NCBI GenBank assembly: GCA_963544615.1
Contig: CAUUGB010000011.1
Location: forward strand, 1-25,735
Length of the DNA: 25,735 nt
Direction of reading: 5' to 3'
DNA from: CAUUGB01 sp963544615
Lineage (GTDB): Bacteria > Patescibacteriota > Microgenomatia > UBA1400 > PJMF01
Shown: one piece after another, positions 1-6,723 of the stretch
Layout of the letters: every line of letters starts with the position of its first letter
How positions within the stretch are numbered: position 1 is the stretch's first letter
Notes under the pieces: generated by a model
The model's database searches: none
What the model was told of the DNA's origin: nothing
What the model saw: the letters and a program-made list of their open reading frames with translations, nothing else
Made by a program: the position numbers and the translations under genes

Positions 1-1262
1 CTCTCTTTAGCCAATTGCTCCCGATAATGCTTCTTAATACGCTCTAATGCTTCATCGGGAGACTGTTCATGAGGGTTAACTGCCTCATCTGGCTTAATTT
101 GCTCCCTGACTTGATTTTTTTCAGCTATAATGGTAGCAGTTGAAGCGATTGTTTCTGGTGATAACTCTTGTTGTTCTAAAGCAGACTGAGGTGCGGCTGC
201 CAATGCCGCTTCTTTATCCAACTGAGCTTCCAGCTCCACCCGCTGTGCTGGCGCCGCGCTTAGCTGAGCCGATAAATTTTCTCCCTCACTCTCGCTTAGA
301 GTTTTATCACCTGCCGCTAAACTCACCTCTTCTATTTCTATCTCACTACTAGTAGGAGCATAAGTGGTCATTTCTTCCCCTTGACCGTCAACATGAACAT
401 CGTCAGAACTAACATCAGCTTTCTCTCCATCAAACTGCGTGGTGGGGGGAGTATTTTTGACTGTGTTTTCAGTGGTATCTGCAGTATCTCTAGCGTTTTC
501 TAACTGATTAATCGGGGTCTCTTCATCTTGACAACCCTCACCCAACCAAGCACCAGTTTTTTGATCAATTTCACAAATTTGGGGAGCTTGATATTTTCCC
601 TCTTGTTCATCTTGACTTTTGGTCAGGTGACTTAACAGTCCCACTACGTCTTGCTTACCCCCCACATTTTGATTTTGTTGTTGTCTAATTTCTTCTTGAC
701 TAGCGTCAGTAAAAACTGCTCCTTTAATATCATCAGAACCAGGAGTAAGATCAATTTCTGCCCCCATCTGCTCTGTACTAGGAAAAGGCAAATCTAAAGC
801 CACCTCAGTGGCTTCCTGGGGTGGTGGTGGAGTTGTTGTGGTTGCCTCAGGAGTGGGAGACGCAGTATGAACGTTCTCCACTGTGGGTGATGAAAAATTG
901 TTTTCCCTATCTACCGCAACAGCCGTTTCTTCTGGAGTATCAGTTTGCTTGTCAGTAGCAGTCACTCCCAAATTTTCTACCTCAACAGCAGGAGTTGCTG
1001 CTGCACTCGCGCCACTATTTTGCTCTGGTGCTGCCACAGCTGATGTTGTCTCTTTAGCAGTTGCCTCTATATTATCTGTATTAATTGTGTCTTGATTATT
1101 ATTGTTATCAGTAGTGGCTAATTCAGCTGTTGGAGAGTTTTCTGGTGTTTCACTGGCTGCTTTTAACGCCTTAAAGGGATTATAAAAAGAAGCAGTTTCC
1201 ACCCCACCGCTCACCGCAGCCTGATTACTCCCCAGAATAACCTGTTCCATACTACTTGTCAT
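1..1262 (-). CDS. Long acidic, disordered protein, N-terminal part (C-terminus beyond window)
   Basis: Translating the minus strand gives an open frame of about 420 codons running off the left edge. It starts MTSSMEQVILGSNQ and is rich in Glu, Asp, Thr, Ala, Pro and Gln. There are no hydrophobic segments in the visible part, so it is probably intrinsically disordered. Two cysteines lie close together in ICEIDQKTGAWLGEGCQDE. Near the left edge it becomes charged and helical (DEALERIKKHYREQLAKE). The start at 1262 is chosen because a good promoter (TTGTCT, 17 bases, TAAAAT) ends 8 bases upstream; an in-frame ATG at 1280 lies upstream of that -10 box. The composition resembles the disordered N-terminus of the protein at 20738-21868, which leads into a membrane helix. 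Function is unknown; the missing C-terminus probably holds any folded or membrane domain. Confidence 0.75.
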   Translation of the reverse strand, partial: MTSSMEQVILGSNQAAVSGGVETASFYNPFKALKAASETPENSPTAELATTDNNNNQDTINTDNIEATAKETTSAVAAPEQNSGASAAATPAVEVENLGVTATDKQTDTPEETAVAVDRENNFSSPTVENVHTASPTPEATTTTPPPPQEATEVALDLPFPSTEQMGAEIDLTPGSDDIKGAVFTDASQEEIRQQQNQNVGGKQDVVGLLSHLTKSQDEQEGKYQAPQICEIDQKTGAWLGEGCQDEETPINQLENARDTADTTENTVKNTPPTTQFDGEKADVSSDDVHVDGQGEEMTTYAPTSSEIEIEEVSLAAGDKTLSESEGENLSAQLSAAPAQRVELEAQLDKEAALAAAPQSALEQQELSPETIASTATIIAEKNQVREQIKPDEAVNPHEQSPDEALERIKKHYREQLAKE

Positions 1263-1270
1263 CAAATTAG

Positions 1271-1299
1271 ATTTTAGCATAGCTAATTTGATTAGACAA
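1271..1299 (-). promoter_or_regulatory. Promoter of the acidic-protein gene
   Basis: On the minus strand a -35 TTGTCT (1299-1294), a 17-base spacer and a -10 TAAAAT (1276-1271) precede the ATG at 1262 by 8 bases. This implies a transcript that begins at or very near the start codon. Confidence 0.55.
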
Positions 1300-1328
1300 T
1301 CACTCAAACTAGGACAATTACGCCTGGG

Positions 1329-2393
1329 TTAATCATTAACAATTTCTCCTGCCCCCAAACAATAATAGCCGCCATCTACATCGCGTTGATAAAAAACTGC
1401 AAATTGACCACTAGCTGGGGCAAATAAGGCTTGAGCTAAAACTACCCTACTTTTACTTAAACCTACCACGGGCACCAGTTTGCCCTGATGTCTAATTCTC
1501 ACCAATAATTTTTTATCACCAAGAGCACACAAAGCCTGCGTAAAGTTTAAAGATAGTGCTTGAAAACTAAATTGCTTGGTCATCAAAGCAGCTTTATCAG
1601 CAATTAATAACTGATTTTTTTGCCAATCTTTTGCCTGAACATAATAAGCGGGAGCATTAGTAGTTGACAGTCTTAAATCAAAACCGTGGCGCTGACCCAG
1701 GGTATAAAAAGGTAAACCTCGATGTTCGCCCACTACTTTTTTCTTTCCGTCTACTTGTAAAACCACCTCTCCTGGATTTGCCTTAACTTTGTCTTGCAAA
1801 AAATCTCTCATAGCTACCTTACCCACAAAACAAATCCCCATACTATCTTTTTTGTCTGAGTTCGGCAAACCCAAATCGCGAGCTTTTTGTCTCACTTGTT
1901 GTTTAGTTAATTGGCTTAAAGGGAAAATAACCCGTTGCCAAATTACTGGTGCCACCAAAGATAAAAAATAGCTTTGATCTTTTTTATTATCAATGCTAGT
2001 ATGCAGTCTACCTTGTTTAATCGCCGCATAATGTCCAGTAGCTAAATAATCAAAACCCTGTTGCTGTGCCCAATTGGCAAATAAACCAAATTTAATTTCC
2101 CGATTGCACAGTAAATCGGGATTAGGAGTATCACCCTGTTGATAGCGTTGATAAAAATAAGCTAAAACTTTTTCTTGATAAGCTCCACGAAAATCAAGTG
2201 ACTGAAAAGGAATACCTAAATGAAGCGCCACCGATAAGGCATCTTGGCGATCTTGGTCGCTGCGACAGCTACTCTCTCGGTAACATTCTAAATAAACCCC
2301 AGTCACCCTATAACCAGCTTGCTGAAGTAGTGCCGCTGATAAGGCACTATCGACACCACCAGACAAACCCACCGCTACGGTTGCTTTTTTCAT
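1329..2393 (-). CDS. mnmA: tRNA-specific 2-thiouridylase MnmA
   Basis: MnmA (TrmU) makes 2-thiouridine at wobble position 34 of tRNAs for Lys, Glu and Gln. It adenylates the uridine and transfers sulfur through a cysteine persulfide. The 354-residue protein has the usual family length. Visible marks are the PP-loop SGGVDS (residues 10-15), NPDLLCNREIKFG with the first catalytic Cys (96), ATGHYA (118-123), DQSYFLS (139-145), SMGICFVG with the second catalytic Cys (188), and the central GLPFYTLGQRHG. The C-terminal beta-barrel domain is present. Both catalytic cysteines are intact, so it should be active. The gene is divergent from the gene at 2444, with 50 bases between the two start codons. 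A TACAAT box lies 9 bases before the ATG. The acidic-protein gene follows downstream but has its own promoter. Confidence 0.97.
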   Translation of the reverse strand: MKKATVAVGLSGGVDSALSAALLQQAGYRVTGVYLECYRESSCRSDQDRQDALSVALHLGIPFQSLDFRGAYQEKVLAYFYQRYQQGDTPNPDLLCNREIKFGLFANWAQQQGFDYLATGHYAAIKQGRLHTSIDNKKDQSYFLSLVAPVIWQRVIFPLSQLTKQQVRQKARDLGLPNSDKKDSMGICFVGKVAMRDFLQDKVKANPGEVVLQVDGKKKVVGEHRGLPFYTLGQRHGFDLRLSTTNAPAYYVQAKDWQKNQLLIADKAALMTKQFSFQALSLNFTQALCALGDKKLLVRIRHQGKLVPVVGLSKSRVVLAQALFAPASGQFAVFYQRDVDGGYYCLGAGEIVND

Positions 2394-2443
2394 CAGACCA
2401 ATATTGTAACAAATCAGCTCAAGAGCTAGAGTATAATTTCCAT
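2394..2443. promoter_or_regulatory. Compact divergent promoter pair (mnmA / 2444)
   Basis: Only 50 bases separate the two ATGs. For the plus gene, TATAAT at 2432-2437 ends 6 bases before ATG 2444. For mnmA, TACAAT (minus, 2408-2403) ends 9 bases before ATG 2393. No clear -35 boxes are seen. Both transcripts are probably leaderless or nearly so. Confidence 0.5.
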
Positions 2444-2887
2444 ATGGGAAAAACTCTAATGGCTGCTACCCTGTATCAGCGCGATTGTTTAGTATCTGGC
2501 TTAACTCACTTCCTGCTTTTTAGTAATCTCTATGATGATGCTATTGGCGATGAAGATCACCCCTTGCGCGATATTTTTTTAACTGGCGAAGATTATCAAG
2601 ACACTCAAAGCACTCAGTCACCAACCAGCCACTGGCAAGCTCTACTGACTAAACTTAAACATTTAGATAATCAGCATTATTCACCACCGGTAGTACAGTT
2701 TTCTCGCCGCGCAATCTGTGATTGTGTAATTAGAGAATTAGAATTTCGCCCAGAATATCAAAGTATTCTACATGATAAAAATCAACCTCTAGCGCAAATT
2801 TATCGTACTTGCCAAGCTTGGCTGAGGCAACACCAAGAGCGAGATAAAATTTGGAAAGAATTGCTTAAATTATTAACAAAGTTTTAA
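2444..2887 (+). CDS. Hypothetical protein, 147 aa, soluble
   Basis: I do not recognise this family. The open frame extends upstream to 2198, but that part overlaps mnmA on the other strand. The ATG at 2444 is preferred because TATAAT ends 6 bases before it. The protein starts MGKTLMAATLYQRDCLV and has no signal peptide or membrane helix. It has an acidic stretch (DDAIGDEDHPLRD), a Ser/Thr/Gln-rich linker and a helical basic C-terminus ending KELLKLLTKF. The middle reads RRAICDCVIRELEF. The secreted hydrolase gene follows after 54 bases with its own -10 box, so the two need not share a function. Nothing seen assigns a role. Confidence 0.65.
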   Translation: MGKTLMAATLYQRDCLVSGLTHFLLFSNLYDDAIGDEDHPLRDIFLTGEDYQDTQSTQSPTSHWQALLTKLKHLDNQHYSPPVVQFSRRAICDCVIRELEFRPEYQSILHDKNQPLAQIYRTCQAWLRQHQERDKIWKELLKLLTKF

Positions 2888-2925
2888 CCACTTAGTTTGC
2901 CCCTCTTGTCATCACACTCTTAAGC

Positions 2926-2931
2926 TATAAT
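2926..2931 (+). promoter_or_regulatory. -10 box of the secreted hydrolase gene
   Basis: TATAAT ends 10 bases before ATG 2942. An earlier in-frame ATG at 2930 overlaps the box itself, so it cannot lie on a transcript made from this promoter. This supports the 2942 start. TTGTCA at 2906-2911 is a possible -35 but its 14-base spacer is short. Confidence 0.5.
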
Positions 2932-2941
2932 GTTTACCATC

Positions 2942-3958
2942 ATGAAAGCACTGGCTTTTTTGCTGCTACTGATTTTATTTTGCCCAACCAAAAGTGTGAC
3001 TGCTGCTGCTCTAGGTATTCATGTTCTACATCCTAGCGAAATTGCCGATAGTTTACCTCTGCTTCAGCCCACTGATACCCCCTCAACATGGACATATGTC
3101 ACCCTACCTTTGTCTCTGGCTGATTTAGACAAACAAGATCAGTGGCAAGCAGCTTTCAGTCTAGCCAAAAAACAGCAAATTATTCCTCTAGTCAGGCTGA
3201 CAACCCGCTTTGACAACCAAAACAATGCCTGGCAAATTCCCACCCGTTTTGACATCATTCAATTATTTACTTTTCTCAATCAGCTCGACTGGCCACAAGA
3301 AAAAAGACATGTGATTATTTTCAACGAACCCAATCATCGCAGCGAATGGGGAGGACAAATTGACCCTCAAGCTTACGGAGAAATTTTGCGCTTTAGTGTT
3401 AACTGGGCACATACTGAAAAAGACGCTAATTATCTAGTTCTACCCGCAGCCATGGATTTAGCTGCTCCTAACGGTAAAACTACCATGGAAGCTTTTACTT
3501 TCTTAAACCAAATGTTGGCCGCAGATAAAGAAGTTTTCAGTCAACTTGATTACTGGAACTCTCACTCTTACCCTAATCCCAACTTTTCTGCTCCTGCTAA
3601 TAAACAAGGACAAAACTCTCTGAGAGGCTTTATCCACGAGCTTGATTGGCTAGAAAAAAAAGCCCAACTTCAATTAAAAGTTTTTATCAGTGAAACTGGC
3701 TGGGAGGAAAATGCCGCCACCAGACGCCATCTTCATAACTATTATCACTATGCTAATGAACATATTTGGTCAGATGAGCGCGTGATTGCTGTGACCCCTT
3801 TTGTACTTAAAGGCGACCCTGGTCCTTTTGCTAAATTTTCTTTTCTCAACAAAGATAATCAGATCACCAGGCAATTTTCTGCCTATCAACAAATCATCAA
3901 ACAAAACTATCAACGTCTACAAAAAGAATTATCTCAAGCACAAATTGCCTCTTTTTAA
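2942..3958 (+). CDS. Secreted glycoside-hydrolase-like TIM-barrel protein
   Basis: The 338-residue protein starts MKALAFLLLLILFCPTKS, a signal peptide likely cut after VTAAA, so it should be exported. Two motifs fit a clan GH-A retaining glycosidase. VIIFNEPNH has a candidate acid/base Glu at about residue 129, and FISETGW has a candidate nucleophile Glu at about 251, each after a predicted beta strand. Other barrel-like segments are YVTLPLS, IIPLVRLT and YWNSHSYP (probable substrate-side His). The substrate cannot be told from sequence. No carbohydrate-binding domain or C-terminal anchor is seen. The gene converges on trpS, with 8 bases between the stops. The GH-A assignment rests on motif order, not on a profile search. 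Confidence 0.72.
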   Translation: MKALAFLLLLILFCPTKSVTAAALGIHVLHPSEIADSLPLLQPTDTPSTWTYVTLPLSLADLDKQDQWQAAFSLAKKQQIIPLVRLTTRFDNQNNAWQIPTRFDIIQLFTFLNQLDWPQEKRHVIIFNEPNHRSEWGGQIDPQAYGEILRFSVNWAHTEKDANYLVLPAAMDLAAPNGKTTMEAFTFLNQMLAADKEVFSQLDYWNSHSYPNPNFSAPANKQGQNSLRGFIHELDWLEKKAQLQLKVFISETGWEENAATRRHLHNYYHYANEHIWSDERVIAVTPFVLKGDPGPFAKFSFLNKDNQITRQFSAYQQIIKQNYQRLQKELSQAQIASF

Positions 3959-3966
3959 CTTTAAGT

Positions 3967-5337
3967 TTAACCAACTAAAGTGCCCGGAGCAGCTCCTACT
4001 ATTTCCCAGCGCACCGGTGCTCCCTTTTCATCTACCACCGCTAAAATCATTCCTTGTGAAACCTCTTCGCCCATTTTACGCTCAGGAATATTAGTTACAT
4101 ACACAAAACTTTTTTGCAAAAAATCTTCAGGAGTAAACCAAGACCTTAAAGCAGAAAAAATAGTTTTTTGCCCCAAAGTGCCAAAGTCAACTTGCTGTTT
4201 AATTAATTTCTTACTCCATTTGGGGGCACTAGCAGCAATTACTTTACCTACCCGCATTTCCAATTGTAAAAAATGCTCAAAGTTAACTAAGGGTCGCTGA
4301 TAAGTGGGAGAAAACAAAAGTGGCTCTACACTAAAATTCACTTGCAAACCAACTGCTTTTTTGACTTTGGCCAAATTAAGCTCTGCTTGCAAACGAGCTA
4401 AACCTGCTCCCCGAGCTAAAATTTTTTCTACTTCTTCTGGGTGACTAGCTAAATACTCCCGTGTTTGTCGCGCCGCTGCAAAGTATTGGTGGTGAGCTTT
4501 ACATAAAGCCTGTTTTACTGCTACATCACCAATTTTACCTTCGCGATACCAAGCTTTAAGAGTGGCAACTTCTTTTTTATCTGTATTCCACAAATCATGA
4601 TAAAAAAACACTGGATTACCCTCCACCCTACCTTTATCAGTAGCGTGCTGGCGATGAGGGTCGGTATAACAACTCATAATCTGTTTTTCAATAATAGCTG
4701 GGTCATCAAAAATACCAATGACATTGCCCAAACTTTTACTCATTTTACGCTGTCCATCAGTACCCACAATCTTACCTAAAGACTCATCAATTAAAGGTTG
4801 AGGCAAGGTAAAGGTTTGACAATGATTAACTTGATTAAATTTTTGTGCAATATCACGGGCAATTTCTAAATGCTGTTTTTGGTCAATACCCACAGGCACT
4901 AAATCAGCATTATAGAGCAAAATATCAGCTGCCATTAAAACTGGATAATTAAAAAGTCCCAAATTAATTGCTCCTTGATCAGCATTTTTTTGTAATTTAT
5001 CTTTATAAGCGTGCATGCGCTTCATTTGCCCCAAAGAAACATAATTAGCTAAAATTACTGCCAATTCACTGTGAGCGCTCACTTGTGATTGGCGAAAAAA
5101 AATAAACTGTGGTGCTTGCAAACCGCAAGAGAGATAATCGAGAATTAAACTGCGTAAGTTGTTTTCTAGCTGAGAGCGATTTTGGACTGTAGTTAAGGCA
5201 TGTAAATCAGAAACAAAGCAATATACTCTGTTGCCAGATTCTCCCAATGCCACCAAAGGCTTAATTGCCCCAAAATAATTACCCACATGTAAACCGCTTC
5301 CACTAGGGGTAACACCCGTTAAAATAACTTTGCTCAT
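3967..5337 (-). CDS. trpS: Tryptophanyl-tRNA synthetase with C-terminal EMAPII/Trbp111-like tRNA-binding domain
   Basis: This class I enzyme charges tRNA-Trp. The start at 5337 is chosen because TATAAT ends 7 bases upstream; an 8-residue extension to 5361 would lie across that promoter. The protein has 456 residues against about 330 for ordinary bacterial TrpRS. Residues 1-335 are a standard TrpRS with PSGSGLHVGNY (HIGH-type motif near 17-20) and RKMSKSLGN (KMSKS at 198-202). Residues about 350-456 form a second domain reading FLQLEMRVGKV, then VTNIPERKM and EVSQGMILAV. This matches the OB-fold tRNA-binding domain found at the C-terminus of many MetRS and in free Trbp111. Such a fusion should raise affinity for tRNA generally. 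The fusion is in one open frame with no sign of a frameshift. Confidence 0.95.
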   Translation of the reverse strand: MSKVILTGVTPSGSGLHVGNYFGAIKPLVALGESGNRVYCFVSDLHALTTVQNRSQLENNLRSLILDYLSCGLQAPQFIFFRQSQVSAHSELAVILANYVSLGQMKRMHAYKDKLQKNADQGAINLGLFNYPVLMAADILLYNADLVPVGIDQKQHLEIARDIAQKFNQVNHCQTFTLPQPLIDESLGKIVGTDGQRKMSKSLGNVIGIFDDPAIIEKQIMSCYTDPHRQHATDKGRVEGNPVFFYHDLWNTDKKEVATLKAWYREGKIGDVAVKQALCKAHHQYFAAARQTREYLASHPEEVEKILARGAGLARLQAELNLAKVKKAVGLQVNFSVEPLLFSPTYQRPLVNFEHFLQLEMRVGKVIAASAPKWSKKLIKQQVDFGTLGQKTIFSALRSWFTPEDFLQKSFVYVTNIPERKMGEEVSQGMILAVVDEKGAPVRWEIVGAAPGTLVG

Positions 5338-5344
5338 AAAACAC

Positions 5345-5350
5345 ATTATA
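5345..5350 (-). promoter_or_regulatory. -10 box of trpS
   Basis: TATAAT (minus strand) ends 7 bases before ATG 5337. A TTGACT further upstream is only 10 bases from the box, too close to be its -35. The expected transcript start coincides with the start codon. Confidence 0.5.
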
Positions 5351-5433
5351 CCCCGAATCAAGTCAACTGCACTTTAACTTACTTGACTGGCCTTATCATT
5401 GTAGATAATATTGTCTTGATAGTAAACAAAACT

Positions 5434-5478
5434 ATTACATTTGATGTAATTTGACTTTATTACTCTTTATTCTAAAAT
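5434..5478 (+). promoter_or_regulatory. Promoter with adjoining palindrome, membrane-protein gene
   Basis: A -35 TTGACT (5451-5456), a 16-base spacer and a -10 TAAAAT (5473-5478) end 6 bases before ATG 5485. Directly abutting the -35 is a perfect inverted repeat, ATTACAT-TTG-ATGTAAT (5434-5450), placed where an activator or repressor could touch RNA polymerase. The promoter is well supported; the operator role is inference. Confidence 0.6.
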
Positions 5479-5484
5479 AATAAA

Positions 5485-6156
5485 ATGTTAAATAAATCAC
5501 CAATAACCGTTAATAAAGCTCATGCAAATAATGTTAATCAACCAATTACCAGTCCACTAATTACTCGCTTTCTCGCTATTAAAAGAATTAGCTTACTGGT
5601 GCTTTTAGTAGCAGTGGTACTACTATTAGGCTTTATTCTCTGGAATCTATGTGTAGGAAATATAGGAGGAGAGTTCTCACTCTTATTGCTGCCCATAGCT
5701 TTGCCACTAGCTTTCATTATTATCCGCTTAATTTATCGTCGACTTAAAGATACCGAATACCCCCTTTATGTGGTGACCTTAGTGAGTATTTTGCCAGTGG
5801 TAGGAGCTATTTATTTAGATGACACTTTTGGTAATCATCAAGGTTTTGATTTTGCTGTTATCGCAGATATATTTATAGCAAGCGCAGTTTTCAGTTTTGC
5901 TCTGCTATTAACCAGCTTAGGACATTTGTTTTATCAAATATTACTAATCAAGCATACACACAAGTGTTCTGCTTTAATGCTAGTGAGTGCGGCGGTGGCA
6001 GCGGTAATTATAGCCCTAGCAGTTATTATGACAGTGCAAAAAATGACAGAAGTACCAAGCATTGATGATTTAAGCATTGATGATTTTTTAAACATATTCT
6101 ATTTCGCCATTTTTGACTATATAATAATTCCATTTGCTCACTTTATCCATTCATAA
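5485..6156 (+). CDS. Multi-pass membrane protein, paralogue A
   Basis: The 223-residue protein has about five or six predicted membrane helices (roughly 35-57, 64-82, 92-111, 123-152, 164-185 and perhaps 203-220) after a polar N-terminus of about 30 residues. I recognise no named family. It is clearly a paralogue of the proteins at 22165-22809 and 22822-23421. Shared marks are ISLLVLL in the first helix, a basic YRRLKDT loop followed by PLYVVTLVSILPV, and LLTSLGHLFYQI in the fourth helix. The C-terminus contains the duplicated pentapeptide SIDDLSIDDF. There is no catalytic motif. It is transcribed alone from a good promoter, with a transposase relic just downstream on the other strand. Function is unknown. 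Confidence 0.85.
   Translation: MLNKSPITVNKAHANNVNQPITSPLITRFLAIKRISLLVLLVAVVLLLGFILWNLCVGNIGGEFSLLLLPIALPLAFIIIRLIYRRLKDTEYPLYVVTLVSILPVVGAIYLDDTFGNHQGFDFAVIADIFIASAVFSFALLLTSLGHLFYQILLIKHTHKCSALMLVSAAVAAVIIALAVIMTVQKMTEVPSIDDLSIDDFLNIFYFAIFDYIIIPFAHFIHS
6058..6087 (+). repeat. 15-base direct tandem repeat inside the membrane-protein gene
   Basis: Two adjacent copies of AGCATTGATGATTTA/T (6058-6072 and 6073-6087) encode the repeated SIDDL/SIDDF. They differ at the last base only, which suggests recent slippage in the acidic C-terminal segment. Confidence 0.7.
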
Positions 6157-6280
6157 AACTCTCTAGTTTTTGCATTGGTATAGCTATATTGAGTCCTAAA
6201 TGAGGACGATAAGTATAATCTTGTTTGAGACCTGATAGACGATTGGTAAATATTGACTTTCTTATTATGTTTATTCTCAT
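6143..6280 (-). pseudogene. Transposase/integrase C-terminal relic
   Basis: A 45-codon minus-strand frame ends in DYTYRPHLGLNIAIPMQKLE followed by about seven residues and a stop. The RPHLGLN...P.QKLE pattern is typical of the last residues of DDE (rve-type) transposases of the IS3/IS481 kind. The catalytic core and N-terminal DNA-binding part are missing. Upstream in the same frame a TGA stop appears within about ten codons, and no terminal inverted repeats were recognised. It is probably what remains of an insertion sequence between two plus-strand genes. The overlapping 64-codon frame at 6138-6332 is in another phase and looks spurious. Confidence 0.55.
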
Positions 6281-6317
6281 AGGTGTTCAATATGTATCTG
6301 TCACAATACGAAAAAAT

Positions 6318-6345
6318 TTGTTTTTTAAGCATTTTTTGTTATAAT
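6318..6345 (+). promoter_or_regulatory. Promoter of the 92-residue protein gene
   Basis: A -35 TTGTTT (6318-6323), a 16-base spacer and a -10 TATAAT (6340-6345) predict a transcript start near 6352. That gives about 60 bases of untranslated leader, unlike the leaderless genes around it. Confidence 0.6.
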
Positions 6346-6351
6346 AACAAG

Positions 6352-6412
6352 ATGTACTGATTATTTTTGCAGTACAAATTTGCTCCCATAGCGGAGCGCG
6401 GGAGGTATTTGC
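6352..6412 (+). promoter_or_regulatory. Structured leader with a possible Shine-Dalgarno-masking hairpin
   Basis: The first hairpin pairs GTACTG (6354-6359) with CAGTAC (6370-6375). Next, GCTCC (6382-6386) can pair with GGAGC (6393-6397), leaving the ribosome site free. Alternatively CTCCC (6383-6387) can pair with GGGAG (6400-6404), covering the GGAGGT ribosome site (6401-6406). The two pairings exclude each other, as in a translational switch. Only the sequence complementarity is seen; regulation is inferred. Confidence 0.4.
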
Positions 6413-6691
6413 TTGAAGAACAAAGAGGCTTCAGAGCAAGTAGGTGTCGTTGGGACAAAACAGTTTTGGTTTGATCCCAGGGGACATGAACAAGACGCAT
6501 ATTGGCAAGCGCGCTATGGCTACTTAATGTTTTGGCTAGAAAAGTATCTAGCTGAAAACGAAAAAGTTGCCAAGTCGAAAAATGCGTTGCTGGTGATTTA
6601 CAAAAACTGGGAAAAAATTTGCCCAGCTTATGTAAGTTCCATAGCTACCCGAGAGGGTATGGATATGCTCTTGGCTACTACTGTCCAGTAA
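6413..6691 (+). CDS. Small hypothetical protein, 92 aa, TTG start
   Basis: A full-consensus GGAGGT six bases upstream fixes a TTG start at 6413; no ATG lies near. The product, beginning MKNKEASEQVGVVGTKQ, is soluble. It is rich in aromatic residues in the middle (FWFDPRGHEQDAYWQARYGY, then LMFWLEKYLAE) and has a helical C-terminus. I recognise no family. The gene stands alone with its own promoter, a structured leader and a strong intrinsic terminator straight after the stop, so it is a complete monocistronic unit. The weak TTG codon, strong ribosome site and leader pairing suggest tuned translation. Confidence 0.7.
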   Translation: MKNKEASEQVGVVGTKQFWFDPRGHEQDAYWQARYGYLMFWLEKYLAENEKVAKSKNALLVIYKNWEKICPAYVSSIATREGMDMLLATTVQ

Positions 6692-6699
6692 TAGCCAAT

Positions 6700-6723
6700 G
6701 CCCAGCTATTGCTGGGCTTTTTT
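6700..6723 (+). terminator. Intrinsic terminator
   Basis: GCCCAGC (6700-6706), loop TATT and GCTGGGC (6711-6717) are followed by six T (6718-6723). It ends the 92-residue gene, and its T-run touches the stop codon of the convergent protease gene. The minus strand has no T-run here, so it serves the plus strand only. Confidence 0.85.

Noticed and set aside
883..1095. Plus-strand frames at 140-352 and 883-1095
   Set aside because: Both lie inside the long minus-strand acidic-protein frame, and their composition is the mirror of its repetitive codons.
2198..2443. Upstream extension of the frame at 2444
   Set aside because: It runs through the mnmA coding region on the other strand, and a TATAAT 6 bases before ATG 2444 marks the likely real start.
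6138..6332. 64-codon minus-strand frame
   Set aside because: It is out of phase with the transposase-like reading, has odd composition and no ribosome site.
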